In this document: piece after piece, positions 47,177-57,839 of the stretch
Numbering within the stretch: position 1 is the stretch's first letter
Layout of the letters: every line of letters starts with the position of its first letter
Assembly (NCBI RefSeq): GCF_008831285.2
Contig: NC_045149.1
Span: 11,560,417 to 11,624,416 of the forward strand
Direction of reading: 5' to 3'
DNA length: 64,000 bases
Source: Nymphaea colorata
Lineage: Eukaryota; Streptophyta; Magnoliopsida; Nymphaeales; Nymphaeaceae
The notes under the pieces: model-generated
Database searches by the model: none
The model's input: only the letters and a program-made list of their open reading frames with translations
Told to the model about the DNA's origin: nothing
Translations under genes and position numbers: made by a program

Positions 47177-48125
47177 CTATTCTCAGTACTTAGCTCGACT
47201 TTGAGTTCGACCTTAAAATTGAGTTTCAATTGACCCAGTAACTTATCGGCCCAAGCTAGGCTATCTTAATTAACTTATTTTTTAATATTATTATAATAAA
47301 AATATATATTTTTATTCTAATAAGACCAAAACTTGGGAAACAAGTTTTGAGTTTTGAACAGAGCACTATAAGCTGTGGCCCAGCCCAAGCCCGACTTTTA
47401 AGTGGGGTCAGGGAAGACTATTAATAAATCACACCCATCACAGTTTTTGTACTTTTACTTAAATATTCTTGAAGACATCGCTATACATGTTTTCATTTTC
47501 ATGCTCTTAACTAAACGCTGGTAGCACCTGTTATAGACGTTTCTCGCCAAGACACTTTGTTTCTGCCTTAGTAAATGATGGATCTGTTCTGCCTTAGTGG
47601 AGAAATTGATCAATTGCACTGAATGATTGGCTTGTTTTAGTGAAGAACATGATAAAATTTCAAAAAGAAACGTTTCTCGCTTCACGGAGTGAACGATCAA
47701 AATGATTTGCTTTTATTGAATCAATCGTACTAGGGAGTAGACACATATTGGTAAAGCAGATGTGAGTTTCAAGAAGATAGATAGGATGGTCGCTCAAATT
47801 ATTATGCCTAATTACAAAAAGCCATCAAACAGAAAAAATATACATATAGAAAGTCATGTTGAAAAAATAAACAAAAAATTGCACCAATAACTAGGTGTGG
47901 ATGCTTGTCAATGTCGACATGTTGTTGTCCAAAAAATATCTCATAGCTAACAATGTCATATTGTTATTATCAGTCTAAAAGGCCATTTTAAATGACCAAA
48001 TGACATAGTTAGAGATGTGGCAGAAGCTGTTGAAACTGTTAATAATTTCACTTGGTTACAAAGATTGGAAAAGAAGACGTCAACAATTAAGCCAAATATC
48101 TAAAGATATTGATTGAAAATAAAGA
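47177..48125. other. AT-rich stretch, no gene recognised
   Basis: Nothing identifiable on either strand. A (A)GTTTTGAGTTTTGAAC region and small open frames carry no motif. Confidence 0.35.
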
Positions 48126-48165
48126 AATCTTGAGGGGCTGGTGTGGGCAGTGGCTCCGCCACTAT
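48126..48165. mobile_element. Truncated end of a CAGTGGCGGAGCC-family MITE
   Basis: The sequence GGGCTGGTGTGGGCAGTGGC followed by TCCGCCACTA matches the right-hand part of the family. The partner left end is missing. Confidence 0.5.
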
Positions 48166-48479
48166 GGGGTAGTAATATTTACATAATTAGTTTTAGATTA
48201 TTTTATGCACGCATAGATCTTTTACTTCCTTCATATTTACCATAGATATACGTTGTATGAACACGCGTTAACTGCCGCATTATCTTTTTTTTTTTTACAT
48301 TGATAAATCTCCATATCGGATTGCATTGGTAATTTGCTGTACCTTGTTGGCTTTTGGTAAGCCATTATAGCTTTATTTGTCTTATAATGTTAATCCCCAC
48401 TGTTGTTCAGTTGCAACATTCATCTCAGATGCACCGAACGCTCAACATTTTTTTTTTTTTTTAAAAATAAATTAAAAAA

Positions 48480-48860
48480 AGGCTCCTCGACCAGGGCCTC
48501 ACCGGCAGACTTGGATGACTCCAGGTCCGCCGGTGAGGCGCCGGCGGGGATCGCCGGCACCGCAAAGGGAAAGCGACGGCCTCCCCCGGCGGCCGGCTCG
48601 GGTGTCGCTGGCTGTCAGGATGGCTGGACGGCCGGATGACCGGTGACGCCTCTGCTGGCCATCAATGGCGGCATCGGCACAAATTTTTTTACCGCGGGGG
48701 GCGGCAACCGCCACCCCTTTTTTTTGTTTGCCTTAGGGGAAGCGGTCGCCGCCCCCGGTCGCCACCGGGGTCAGCCGTTCTGGGTGGCCGGCGACGCCTT
48801 GCCAGGCATCACCGGTGCCGTAGGGCCTTCCCTATCCCCCGAAGCTTTTTTTCCCAGCCT
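48480..48860. other. GC-rich island of unknown origin
   Basis: About 380 bp of strongly GC-rich sequence with repeated GCCGGCG / CGCCGGCGGG motifs, sharply bounded by T-rich sequence at about 48445-48478 and by AT-rich DNA after 48885. Open frames exist on both strands (48403-48896) with no recognisable domain. It could be a captured exon-like fragment, transposon interior or foreign DNA; the sequence does not decide. Confidence 0.5.
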
Positions 48861-48896
48861 ACCTCCCTCTCAGCTTTTCTAGCGACATATAACTAA

Positions 48897-49539
48897 ATAT
48901 ATCATGTATGTGGGTGTGTGGTTACTCGATCTCTTCTCCCACCTAAAAGGAAAAAAAAAAAAATTCTTGGCTCTTCCCTGGTAGTGCTGGACCCATTATC
49001 ACGGACCAGTTTCATACTTTAATGCTCAATTCAATCCACTAAAAGCTATATTTCAACTAAGAATCAATCACAAGTCTTTACTCCAATCAAAATCACTGGT
49101 TTCACACATCCTTCACTCTGGTTGTATGTGTTAAAATAAGACATGATTTACGTGATTGAGAAGAAGGGTGCCTTCCTACATCCATAGGCAACAACGATCA
49201 GAAGAACTTTACTGAATATGAAGAATTACACAAGAGTAGAACACTTAACCCAAGACAAACAAATTCTCTTTACAAAAACTCACTCACTCTTTCCCTTCAC
49301 CTCAGTCTTAATTACGAAGTTGCTGACTACCCACTCTTATGTTCCCATGAAAAGTGGAGACTGAAACTATTTATTCCCCATGTCCCATGGAAGATGGAAA
49401 CCACTAACCTATGTTCAACAAGGAAGATGAGCCATAAAACAACAAATTCTTCTCTTGGTTCTTCTTCATAAGCCGCATCCAGCATCAAGCTTCATCCTGA
49501 TCACCATCATTGCACATGTGCTATGTTAAGGCCCGCATT
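48897..49539. other. Spacer, no gene recognised
   Basis: Mostly AT-rich sequence ahead of a minus-strand copia remnant; part may be its LTR or 3' flank, but no repeat partner was found in the window. Confidence 0.35.
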
Positions 49540-50220
49540 ACCTGCCGTGCAAGTGAATTAAGTCCAAGCAATTCCTGAACTTTTATGAAGGAATAGATTT
49601 CATCAACAGGTCCGTTGGGTCTCCATTGTAGAGATCTTTTGAACAACCATTGTGTCCTGCAACACGACATCACAAACAAAGTGATAACTGATGTCAATAT
49701 GTTTGGTTATTTCTTGATGCATTGTATTTTAAACAAATGTATGAGACTGTGACTATCATAATACTACTTTCCAACTAACAGCACAACCCGAGCAAACAAA
49801 CAGAAAACCTGTCAAAGATCTCATATCCAGATCACCAGTATAATCTGAATCAATATAACCAGCTAGCTAACTAGCATTACTACTCCTATTTTGAAACACC
49901 GGACTCTTGTTAGAAGCACCTTTGAGATAACAAAGAATCCACTTTAAAGCCTCCCAATGGACCTTCCCTAGATTTCCCATGTAGATGCTAACAACACTTA
50001 TAGCTTGAGAAATATCCGGTCGAATGCGTACTATGTTTCTCAGGCAATCTGAAGTAAGCTGTTAATGGATCACTAATGGCTTTGCAATCTTTCATGCCGA
50101 ACTGCTTTACCACCTTCTCCACATACTTTTTCTATGATAGGTACAATCCATGCCCAAAATATTCTTTGCTGCCCTGAGATCTTTCATCTCAAAGTCACCA
50201 CTCTACTCAATTTTTTCTTT
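49540..50220 (-). pseudogene. Copia reverse transcriptase/RNase H remnant
   Basis: Minus-strand translation gives, in order, EMKDLRAAKNILGMD and KKYVEKVVKQFGMKD (end of RT). Then follow HWEALKWILCYLKGASNKSP and the RNase H stretch LAGYIDSDYTGDLDMRSLTG, then VSWKVVL, and DISYHFVCDVVLQDT near the end. All are hallmark copia segments in the right order, with a few frameshifts, a probable deletion near 49700 and no catalytic YVDD box included. No LTRs were recognised, so this is an isolated fragment. Confidence 0.82.
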
Positions 50221-51189
50221 AAGTTGTTTCGTTTTGGCAAAAGAATCTTAAGTTTCTAAGGAAGAACCAGACCAGCCTAATTAAAGCTGACCGCTTTTAA
50301 AAACATCAATTAAAATCAGCCCATGTGGGTGTGTTCTTCTATTTTCAAATCTTAACCAACCCAGCGCCAGCATGCATCAATTTTCACAAGTGCAGCATCA
50401 ATCAGCTACTATCTAAAATAGAAATAAGCCCAGTCTGTGTTGTCCATTGCAGTTGGGCTCTCATCCCAACTTGCCACAATCAGTAGATGCAGTCACCTAA
50501 GTCTCTACTCAGCCAATATAGTTCAGCAGTATGTGCCCGTTTCAATTCAGTAGCTCATCTGCTGCTGCAATCTTCAAGTTGCTTCAGCATGCATCAGTCT
50601 TTAACTGAACGTGACTTCAATATGCATTCACCTACAGCAAATGCAATTCCAGCTAGCTGCTCCCCAATCAATTACCTTCAAAGCATATCTCCTAACCTGC
50701 ACCCAATTCCTGCAAACGCATCTTCATTCAGCCACTATTCAACCGGCATCTTATGCATTGCATATCTTACTTATCATTCCTAACATGTTCATGCATAATC
50801 ACCCACTTTGTGCTATGGTTTTCACAAATGAATTCACATATACCTCCCATAAGAAATTTCATTCATGCCATTTGCATGAATTTACGAGACAAAATTGGAG
50901 AAGATACACAGATTTCATCAATGTCAAAGCCAAAAAAGTTATTGCCGCAAAGGCAAGGTAGGAACCTTAAGGAAGTAATCAAATTTTGCCTATAAGACAA
51001 AGAGCATTTCTATCATTACCTGCTTCTTCATAATTTCAGAAATCCAACGGAGGGACAAAGAAGACAAGCCGAGTTCTAAAGCTGTCAAAGAGAGGGAAGA
51101 AACCAAGTCCATAACCTTGCTATCCAATGTTTCTACCCTAGACAAGGTGAAGTTGTCCTTCAAGTTGAACTTCTTCTTCAACCTAAATG
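50221..51189. other. Intervening sequence, no gene recognised
   Basis: Open frames at 50487-50995 are richer in C than the surroundings but lack any motif. They could be copia gag/pol debris too decayed to identify. Confidence 0.35.
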
Positions 51190-51844
51190 TGGTGCGGTGT
51201 TTGGTAAGGAAATTCTTTCAAAGATAGATATCTTTTATGAGAAAATTTTGAAGTAATTTTGATTTAATAAATCATTTTGATTTGGGAAAATATTTTAAAA
51301 TTAAGAAATCTTTTGCAAGTAGTTGTTCACATTTTGAAAACTAACCTTGATATTTTTTTTTTTGAAACGATTAATGTTTTCTTGAAATCTTAAGTAAGTA
51401 CAATATATTGTTCTAATTTGATTACCATTGAATTAGAACTCTACCTCATCTTACTTAAATTCTTTAAAAAAGTGTTTGTATCATTTGTGAATTTCATAAA
51501 TGAGTTGTGAATGCATGATTACAATGATTTTATATGCTTGAAAACAAATTGTTCATTTATACCATAACATTCATTTAAGAACATTCTTACCATCACAAAC
51601 ATCTAAACTTTCCTTAATTTGGTGTATGTTCACTATTGAAAAATCTTATTATCATAATACTTTTCAAAGAAAAGATTTGGGAATAGATTTGAATTATAGG
51701 CTACCAAGCATTACTCCAATGTTGGATGCATTAATTGAGTTTTGGCTTTTTGAAGTCAATAAATAAAAATTGATATTTTAGATTTTGGAGAAAAGACATT
51801 TGAAAAAAAAGAAAAAGATGTTAGTAAAGAAAAATAAATTGGAA

Positions 51845-51866
51845 AGAGATGCTTGTTAACAATGAT

Positions 51867-51897
<31 letters not shown>

Positions 51898-52375
51898 GAG
51901 ATATAAAAAGTTAATGAGGAAGAGATTCCAATAGAATTTTTAAACAGAAAGACAAAGATTTTAAAAGAATAGAAAAGAAATAAATAGAGAAAAACTTATA
52001 AGCAAGAGAGATCTTAAGGGAAAGAAAAAAGAGAACGAAGATTTTAAGAGAAAGAAGGAAATATAGAGGGAAAAATTAGTAAGAGACTAATGAATAAGAA
52101 ATTTTAAAGGAAAAATTAGAGAGAGAAAGAAATAGAAATAGAAAAACTTACAAGAAAGAGAGAGAAAGAAATTTAAGGGAAAAAATAGAAATAAAAAAAC
52201 TTGTAAGAAAGATAGATATTGTAAAATTAAAGAAAGAGAAAAAGATGTTAAAAGAAAAATCAAATGAGAGAGATAGAAATTTTAAGAGAGAAAAAGATGT
52301 AAAAAGAGAAAAAAATTAGTAAGAGGGAGAGAGAAAGATTCAAGACAAGAAAAAATGCCAAACAATGAGATATTT
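51845..52375. repeat. Long purine (GA/AAAG) tract
   Basis: About 530 bp made almost only of A and G on the plus strand (GAGAGAAAGAGAGAAAGAG and variants), at the same relative place as a GA-rich zone in the first giant LTR (about 12720-13040). Confidence 0.8.
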
Positions 52376-53054
52376 TAATCTCTATCTTTTTTGTTGTATA
52401 GAAACTAAGATTCAAGAGTTAATTTTAAGGATTTTTTGACTTCAATCTTTCTATGCAGGCCAAAGAAGAACTTGAGATCATGAGAGAGCTTAAGGTAAGT
52501 CTCCATAGACCTCTTCGTAGCCTCTTTAGAGAGGTCTTTATTTTTTAAATTCCTTTAACATATATAAATATATATATACACACAAGAAAGCATGTTTCTC
52601 CTACCATTGGGTATGGAAGAGAAACTAACTACAAAAGAAAAAAAATAGTAACAAAGAGAGGTCATCTTAAGATTATTAATCGAATGATTAACAAGTGATT
52701 TATCTAGAGAATAAAGAAGTAGTCAACACTAACCATATGATGATGTAGGGTTTTCTTGGATTGAACATGCCCCAATATCAAAATCAATATAAAATGGAGA
52801 ACATCCCAACCCGAGTTTTCATTCTCACCATTCATTTTTATATGAATCAGAAAATGAACTAGTCATGCATGCATATTATTGTAAAGCCATAGCCAATGCA
52901 TACATTCAATGAGAATAAATGTAAAAGAAACATAGGTTGTGCCTATTCATATTGATAATAAAAGATGGCAACAAAATTTTACTTCATCCTGTTCTGGTGC
53001 ACTCAAGAGTGACTCTTGGTTCTAAAGTGGACATTTTTATTTCTTTCTTGCATG

Positions 53055-53501
53055 TAGGGATGTCAATGGATCAGATTCAGATCAGATATATCTTTAATGA
53101 TATCTGTTTTTTTGGATATCCACATACTTGGACTTGAATTTGGATTCAAATAATAAAGAAAAGTCATATCTGAATCCGAATTTGAAATCTGATTTTACAA
53201 TATGAATCCGATCCGAGTAAGATTTTTATATTTATATCTGAAACCAAATCTGAATTATGAATCAAATTTTATCAATTTTCAACATTTGATATAGGATACT
53301 TGTCTAAAAAAATCAGATCCAAATATGTATTTGAATCCACTCATATATATGTATATCCGAATCTAAATCTGGTCGGATGTTATTTCTTAAATCTGAATCT
53401 GATCCAATTTCTTAATCGAATATTAATTTTTTTTCCTTACCTAATTTTTTTGAATTGGTTTAGTCAACATTAGATTCAAATCAGATATATTGACATCCAT
53501 G
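53055..53501. mobile_element. hAT-type MITE of the GGATGTCAA family, exact TSD
   Basis: This 447-bp unit has ends TAGGGATGTCAATGGATCAG and CTGATATATTGACATCCATG-like text, and an exact 8-bp duplication CTTGCATG at 53047-53054 and 53502-53509. The interior has many GAATCTGAATCCGAT-type repeats as in 33420-33836. It sits inside the giant LTR copy, giving a nesting order. Confidence 0.88.
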
Positions 53502-53829
53502 CTTGCATGGTCATGGATTGATGCTAAGAGAAATGTAAGAGAGAAAATGACTACATACCTCTACACATTATAGTTGAAGAGGGGATGAATCCATTGATTA
53601 GAACTAGCAAGGAGGCCTCCAAAGCGAGAACTTCAACATATTGTTGAATCTCTCCAAGGGTCTTCCATGTGCTCCCTTGAAGATGAAGGTTGAAGAAGAT
53701 GATGAAGTCCAAGGTTGAAGAAGCCTAAGTGTTAGAAGGAGAGAAGAATAAATGAAGGGAATGAGCTAAAGGGAAACTTCTAGAACTCCTAGTTGTAGGG
53801 CTTATATCCAATGATGACGATACTTGGAG

Positions 53830-53839
53830 TATTTATAAA
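53830..53839 (-). promoter_or_regulatory. TATA box in the second giant LTR
   Basis: TTTATAAATA on the minus strand lies at the place corresponding to 14406-14414 of the first copy, followed by a leader-like stretch. Confidence 0.5.
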
Positions 53840-54559
53840 GGAACTTGAAGCTCAACATCAAAATTTGAATTTTTTTGAACTTCTCAAGTTTTTTTTGTGA
53901 ATTTTTTGATTTTTTTTTTATAGCCATTGACTAAAGTGGATTAGTCTTTAGCGCTGCAAGTACCCTTTGGCTAAAGCCCATCTATGAGAGGCAAAACCGC
54001 AATAGTACATGTCGAGGTGGAGCCCTGGGCATGGCCAGAGCACTCGGGAGCACACCAATGCTGTCGGGCCACTGTGCAAGGGGGCAAAATGCCGCCCTCT
54101 AAAATATATATATATATATATATATATAAGGGCAAAATTGTCTTTTTATAAGGTGGGTCCAGATCCATTTTTAGGTGATTTCGAGTTCGATTTCTATCCA
54201 GATCATTTTTTTTGGTTGGGGAAGCTTCCTGATGACGTCGAAGGCTTAAATTATGGATTGGATAGGTGTTTCAGGCTAAAAACATATTTTAAGTGCAATT
54301 TTAAATTTTTTGAGGCGAGGTTGAGTTGATAAGTAAAGGTGAGGCTCATGCACGTACAGAGATTTGAACATTGTTGGAATTGATTCTCGGACTCGATTTT
54401 GGATTTTGAGTTGGAATCTTAATTTGGATCCAGATCTTTTGGTTTTTGGATCTACTTTGGATGTATGGTGGTTTATTGGATCTATTTCCTATTTTGGGTC
54501 TGATTTTGCTTTTTGGGTTTAATTACAGATTTTGACTTTGTTTTTTCAGTTTGGGGTAT

Positions 54560-54955
54560 GATTTTGGATCTGGGACTCAGATTTAGATTTAGATCTGGAT
54601 CTAAGCCTTGAATTTGGGTTCAGATATAGTTCTATTTTGGATTTAGAGCTAAGATTTGGATTCAGATATGGATCTAAGGATCTGTTTTGGATCTAGAGCT
54701 GCAATATGGGTTTGGATATGGACTTAAGGATCTGCTTTGGATATAGAGCTGGAATTTGGATTTAGACAAGGATCTAAGGATTTTTTTGGATCTAGAGCTG
54801 GAATTTGGGTTCAGATATGGATCTAAAGATTTGTTTTGGATCTATAGCTAGAATTTGGGTTCAGATGGATCTAAGAATCTGTTTTGGATTTAGAGCTGGA
54901 ATTTGGGTTCAGATATGGTTCTATGGATCTGTTTTGGATGTAGAGCTGTGATTTG
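54560..54955 (+). repeat. Degenerate minisatellite of about 50-bp unit
   Basis: Repeats of TTTGGATCTAGAGCTGGAAT, then TTGGGTTCAGATATGGATCT, then AAGGATCTG, with about eight diverged copies. It adds GATC-rich sequence near the start of the LTR (minus strand) and is not prominent in the first giant LTR. Confidence 0.8.
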
Positions 54956-55206
54956 TGTACTAGACCTATATTTGATTTTGGATTCAAAGCATGGAACAAG
55001 TCTAAATTGGGGTTGAGCTTGGCGGTCCAAAGTTTGAAATTAGATCCAAACGAGTCACAAGTGACCGATCATCAAATCGGAAGAGAAATTGATCAAAATG
55101 AAGGGAAATTGAAGTGCTTGAGACCCAAATTACATCATTAAAAGTTGTTGTAAATTTGTCAAATATGTTGAATATAGTCTTTTTTGAAAAATTTGGGGTG
55201 ATAACA

Positions 55207-56019
55207 TTTACATTTCACCATATCTTGTTTTATGTGGTCAATGTGCCGCGCTTTTACAACCTATTACTTGAGCAACTATGGATCTACTCTACAAACGTGG
55301 TGATGACTTCAATGTCCCATTAATGCAGAAAGTTGAGTAGATAAAGAGTCGTGGTATTAGTAGAACACCTGGAAGAAAGGCTACCTCAATTGATGATCGT
55401 GTAATTGGCATGTGTGGTTGAGATTCCAAGCATCATGCACGAGAATGAAATCTCTCTAAGAGCATGGAGAAGCTCAAATTGAGGTAAGCCATGGAGCAAA
55501 CAATTCTATGATGTTATTATGGCAAGGGCCGATGATATTTAAACTTGAAGGTGGAATAATGGCTGGAACATCAACAGCCATCCATTGCGAACAAATTTCA
55601 TGAAGATGAAGAAGAGTTACCACTTGAGCCTTAAACACAGGTGTTAACCCTTTAAAGGTTAATGAACATGACGGCCTTGAGCCCTTGAAGCCACCAAGAC
55701 AAATCAGAAAGATGGCACTCGACTACAAAGGGAAAAGTTCCAGAAACAAAATGACATTTGCCGAGCCAGTTGTAGTGGTCTGAACATATAGGGCGTGTTT
55801 GTTAACCAAGAATTGCACTGTGGATTAGGAATGAGAATTCCAAATTCCACTTATTCTTGATTTCAAGCAAACATGGCACAGTTTTATCGATCATTAGCAC
55901 CTTAATTTGGGGTCAGTCTTCTGGCAATCCCATCGAACCTAGAGGGGTGTGATGAACATGCATGGATTAGTCCTTTTTCTTTCAGATGGATGATGCCAAC
56001 ATTGATAGTCACTGGCATC
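55207..56019. other. Spacer, no gene recognised
   Basis: No coding motif was identified. It ends at the ACAGC target site of the next element. Confidence 0.35.
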
Positions 56020-56024
56020 ACAGC

Positions 56025-56361
56025 TGTTGGGTAGTGGTAGTGGCCATGAGCCCTAACTGTAAGGGGGGCCACTTGCAGTTACGAGCTTTAATGCTCACCT
56101 AAAATCTCTCACTTACGTAACCGCTGCTAGGGTTGGGGAAATCCTAAGGGGCTGGACTATATATTCCTAGCCTATCCAGAGTTTGAGTAACTCTCTAACA
56201 CATCATCCGTGAGGAGCCCTTGAGAAGGAAACCCCTAAATTAGTTTTCTTCTTCTTTCTCTTTCTTTTGTCTTGTTGGTTTCACAGGGATATTCGTTACA
56301 CACTGGAGCCGTGGGAGATTCTTCTGCACCGACTTCCGCTGCGACTCCCATAAATCCATCA
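56025..56361 (+). repeat. Copia-4 left LTR
   Basis: This 337-bp repeat differs from the right LTR at few positions plus a short insertion (CCCATTCATATCGTAAC context) present only on the right. It contains GGACTATATATTCC, a likely TATA region. Confidence 0.88.
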
Positions 56362-56375
56362 GTTGTATCAGAGAC

Positions 56376-57560
56376 AGGTTTATCGAACACCAGTAAGTGT
56401 TTTCGATGGTGCCTGTGCCTGTGCAGATTATACTACTGTGAAACATGTGTCATCTGTGCATCATGCGTGTATCATGCTGAAAATAAAGCATGCTAGGCAA
56501 AAGTGAGTTCAAGCATGAAGCATGATAGTATTGTAAGGGTATGGAATCCTCTGCTTTACATATTATGTAGTTTTTTTTTCCTGTGTCTGCGAGAGACTGA
56601 AACCAGGACTGAGCACATCGGCTCTGTCAATACTTTTCTAGATCAGGACCCTCGTAGAAGATCTGTCCACAAAGATCTCCACTACTTCAAGTAAATTTTT
56701 TTTGACCTGCGTCTCTGCCAAACGGTAGCAAAGGAGGCAGAGCCTGCTCTGCTCGACATACAACAGAGCCAATATAAAATAAATAAAGAATAAGGAGGAA
56801 ATGGAACACAGAACCTTTGCTCTTGTTTGAGAAACTGACCCAACGGCTACCTGGAAAAGAGCCGGGATTCTCCTGTCTGTCAAAACCGGAGGAACAGTTA
56901 CTGTTTTTTGTTGGGACTTAAAATCCTTTCTTGATCTCGACCTGTCTGCCCGCCTTCTCTACCGATGAAAAGTAGCAGTCGCCCGATCGACTGGAAGACA
57001 GTCGTCTTCCTCGTGCGAGAAGCACAGATCTCTTGCTGAAAGCAAGGAGGCGACTTGGGTAAAGGGGAAGACAGCGTTACGCCTTGGAAACCTCCTCCTG
57101 TCGTTCCTCTGTAGTCTGCCGGTTCACCGTTGTCTCAGCGAAAGCGAGACTGAGGAAGCCATTTTTTAAAGCTTCTGGTTTGGGGAAGTTGTCTTCCTCA
57201 AGGTGTCAACAGAGAAAGAGCGAGGGCAGAGAAGGAGGAGGCGGCGGCTGAAGGCATCGGTGGGCAGGAAGAAGCTGCAATGTGAAACCCTCGCGCAGCT
57301 CTCGCAAGAGGAGAAAGGGTTCACGCGAGAGGAGAGAGAGTATCGAGCAGAAAAATGAGTGAAAAACGGTTCGGAGGGGTATTTATACCAAAAGTGTGAA
57401 AATTACAAAATCAGTCCACCAGTTTTGCATAATTTTCAAAAAAGTTGTTACAATTTTGATAAATTAATGCCGCAACGTTTTTGATAAAAACTTTTTCAGA
57501 AAGAGGTTTGCGAAACTTAATTTTGGTGAAAACCTAGAAATTTATATGAAATTGCGTAGG
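56376..57560 (-). promoter_or_regulatory. Minus-strand promoter-like module inside Copia-4
   Basis: GGTATAAATACC (57379-57390) on the minus strand is followed by a C/T-rich, GC-richer stretch (CTCTCTCTCCTCTCGCG) resembling a plant leader. The layout recalls the giant LTR promoters, though sequence similarity is only suggestive. No coding exon was recognised downstream. Confidence 0.35.
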
Positions 57561-57835
57561 GTACCCCCTGAGTTATTATAAATTTCTAAAAGAGGGTTCC
57601 GATAAATTATTTTACAATTTCAGTAGAAGTCCGTGATTTTATATGAAATTGCGTCGTAATACCCACAGACTTATTATAATTTTCTAAAAGAGGGTTCCAG
57701 AAGATTGTTTTGCAATTTCGGTGAAAGACCGAGCTATATTGTAAAATTGCATACAAGTACCACTCAGGCTTATTAAAATTACAGAAAAGAGTTCTAAAGG
57801 CAATTTTGAAAATGAGAAAGGAAACTCTCGGTCTA
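57470..57835. repeat. Degenerate tandem repeats, about 96-bp period
   Basis: Three diverged copies share TATATGAAATTGCG (57544, 57640; variant at 57735), TTATTATAA(A/T)TTTCTAAAAGAG and GGGTTCC. No coding potential. Confidence 0.75.
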
Positions 57836-57839
57836 AAAT

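Larger units (their letters stand above)
51190..55206 (-). mobile_element. Second, diverged copy of the giant LTR, left-truncated
   Basis: It shares collinear blocks with the solo LTR at 12039-15143. These include the T-rich left section with GTTACCA/ATTAGAACTCTA and GAATGCATGA, the GA-rich middle, CCATTGGGTATGGAAGA and TTTTCATTCTCACCATTCA-like text. TATA-plus-leader on the minus strand comes next, and the right end is GGGGTGATAACA (first copy AGGGTGATTACA). The left terminus TGTTCGCATCCCC is missing. The length (about 4 kb) exceeds the first copy because of an inserted MITE and an expanded minisatellite. Confidence 0.75.

Noticed and set aside
48403-48896. Overlapping open frames in the GC island
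   Set aside because: Open on both strands with Arg/Gly/Pro-rich translations, as expected of GC-rich repeats; kept only as an island of unknown origin.
55793-55860. GGGCGTGTTTGTTAACC as a transposon end
   Set aside because: It resembles common plant MITE ends, but no inverted partner or target duplication was found.
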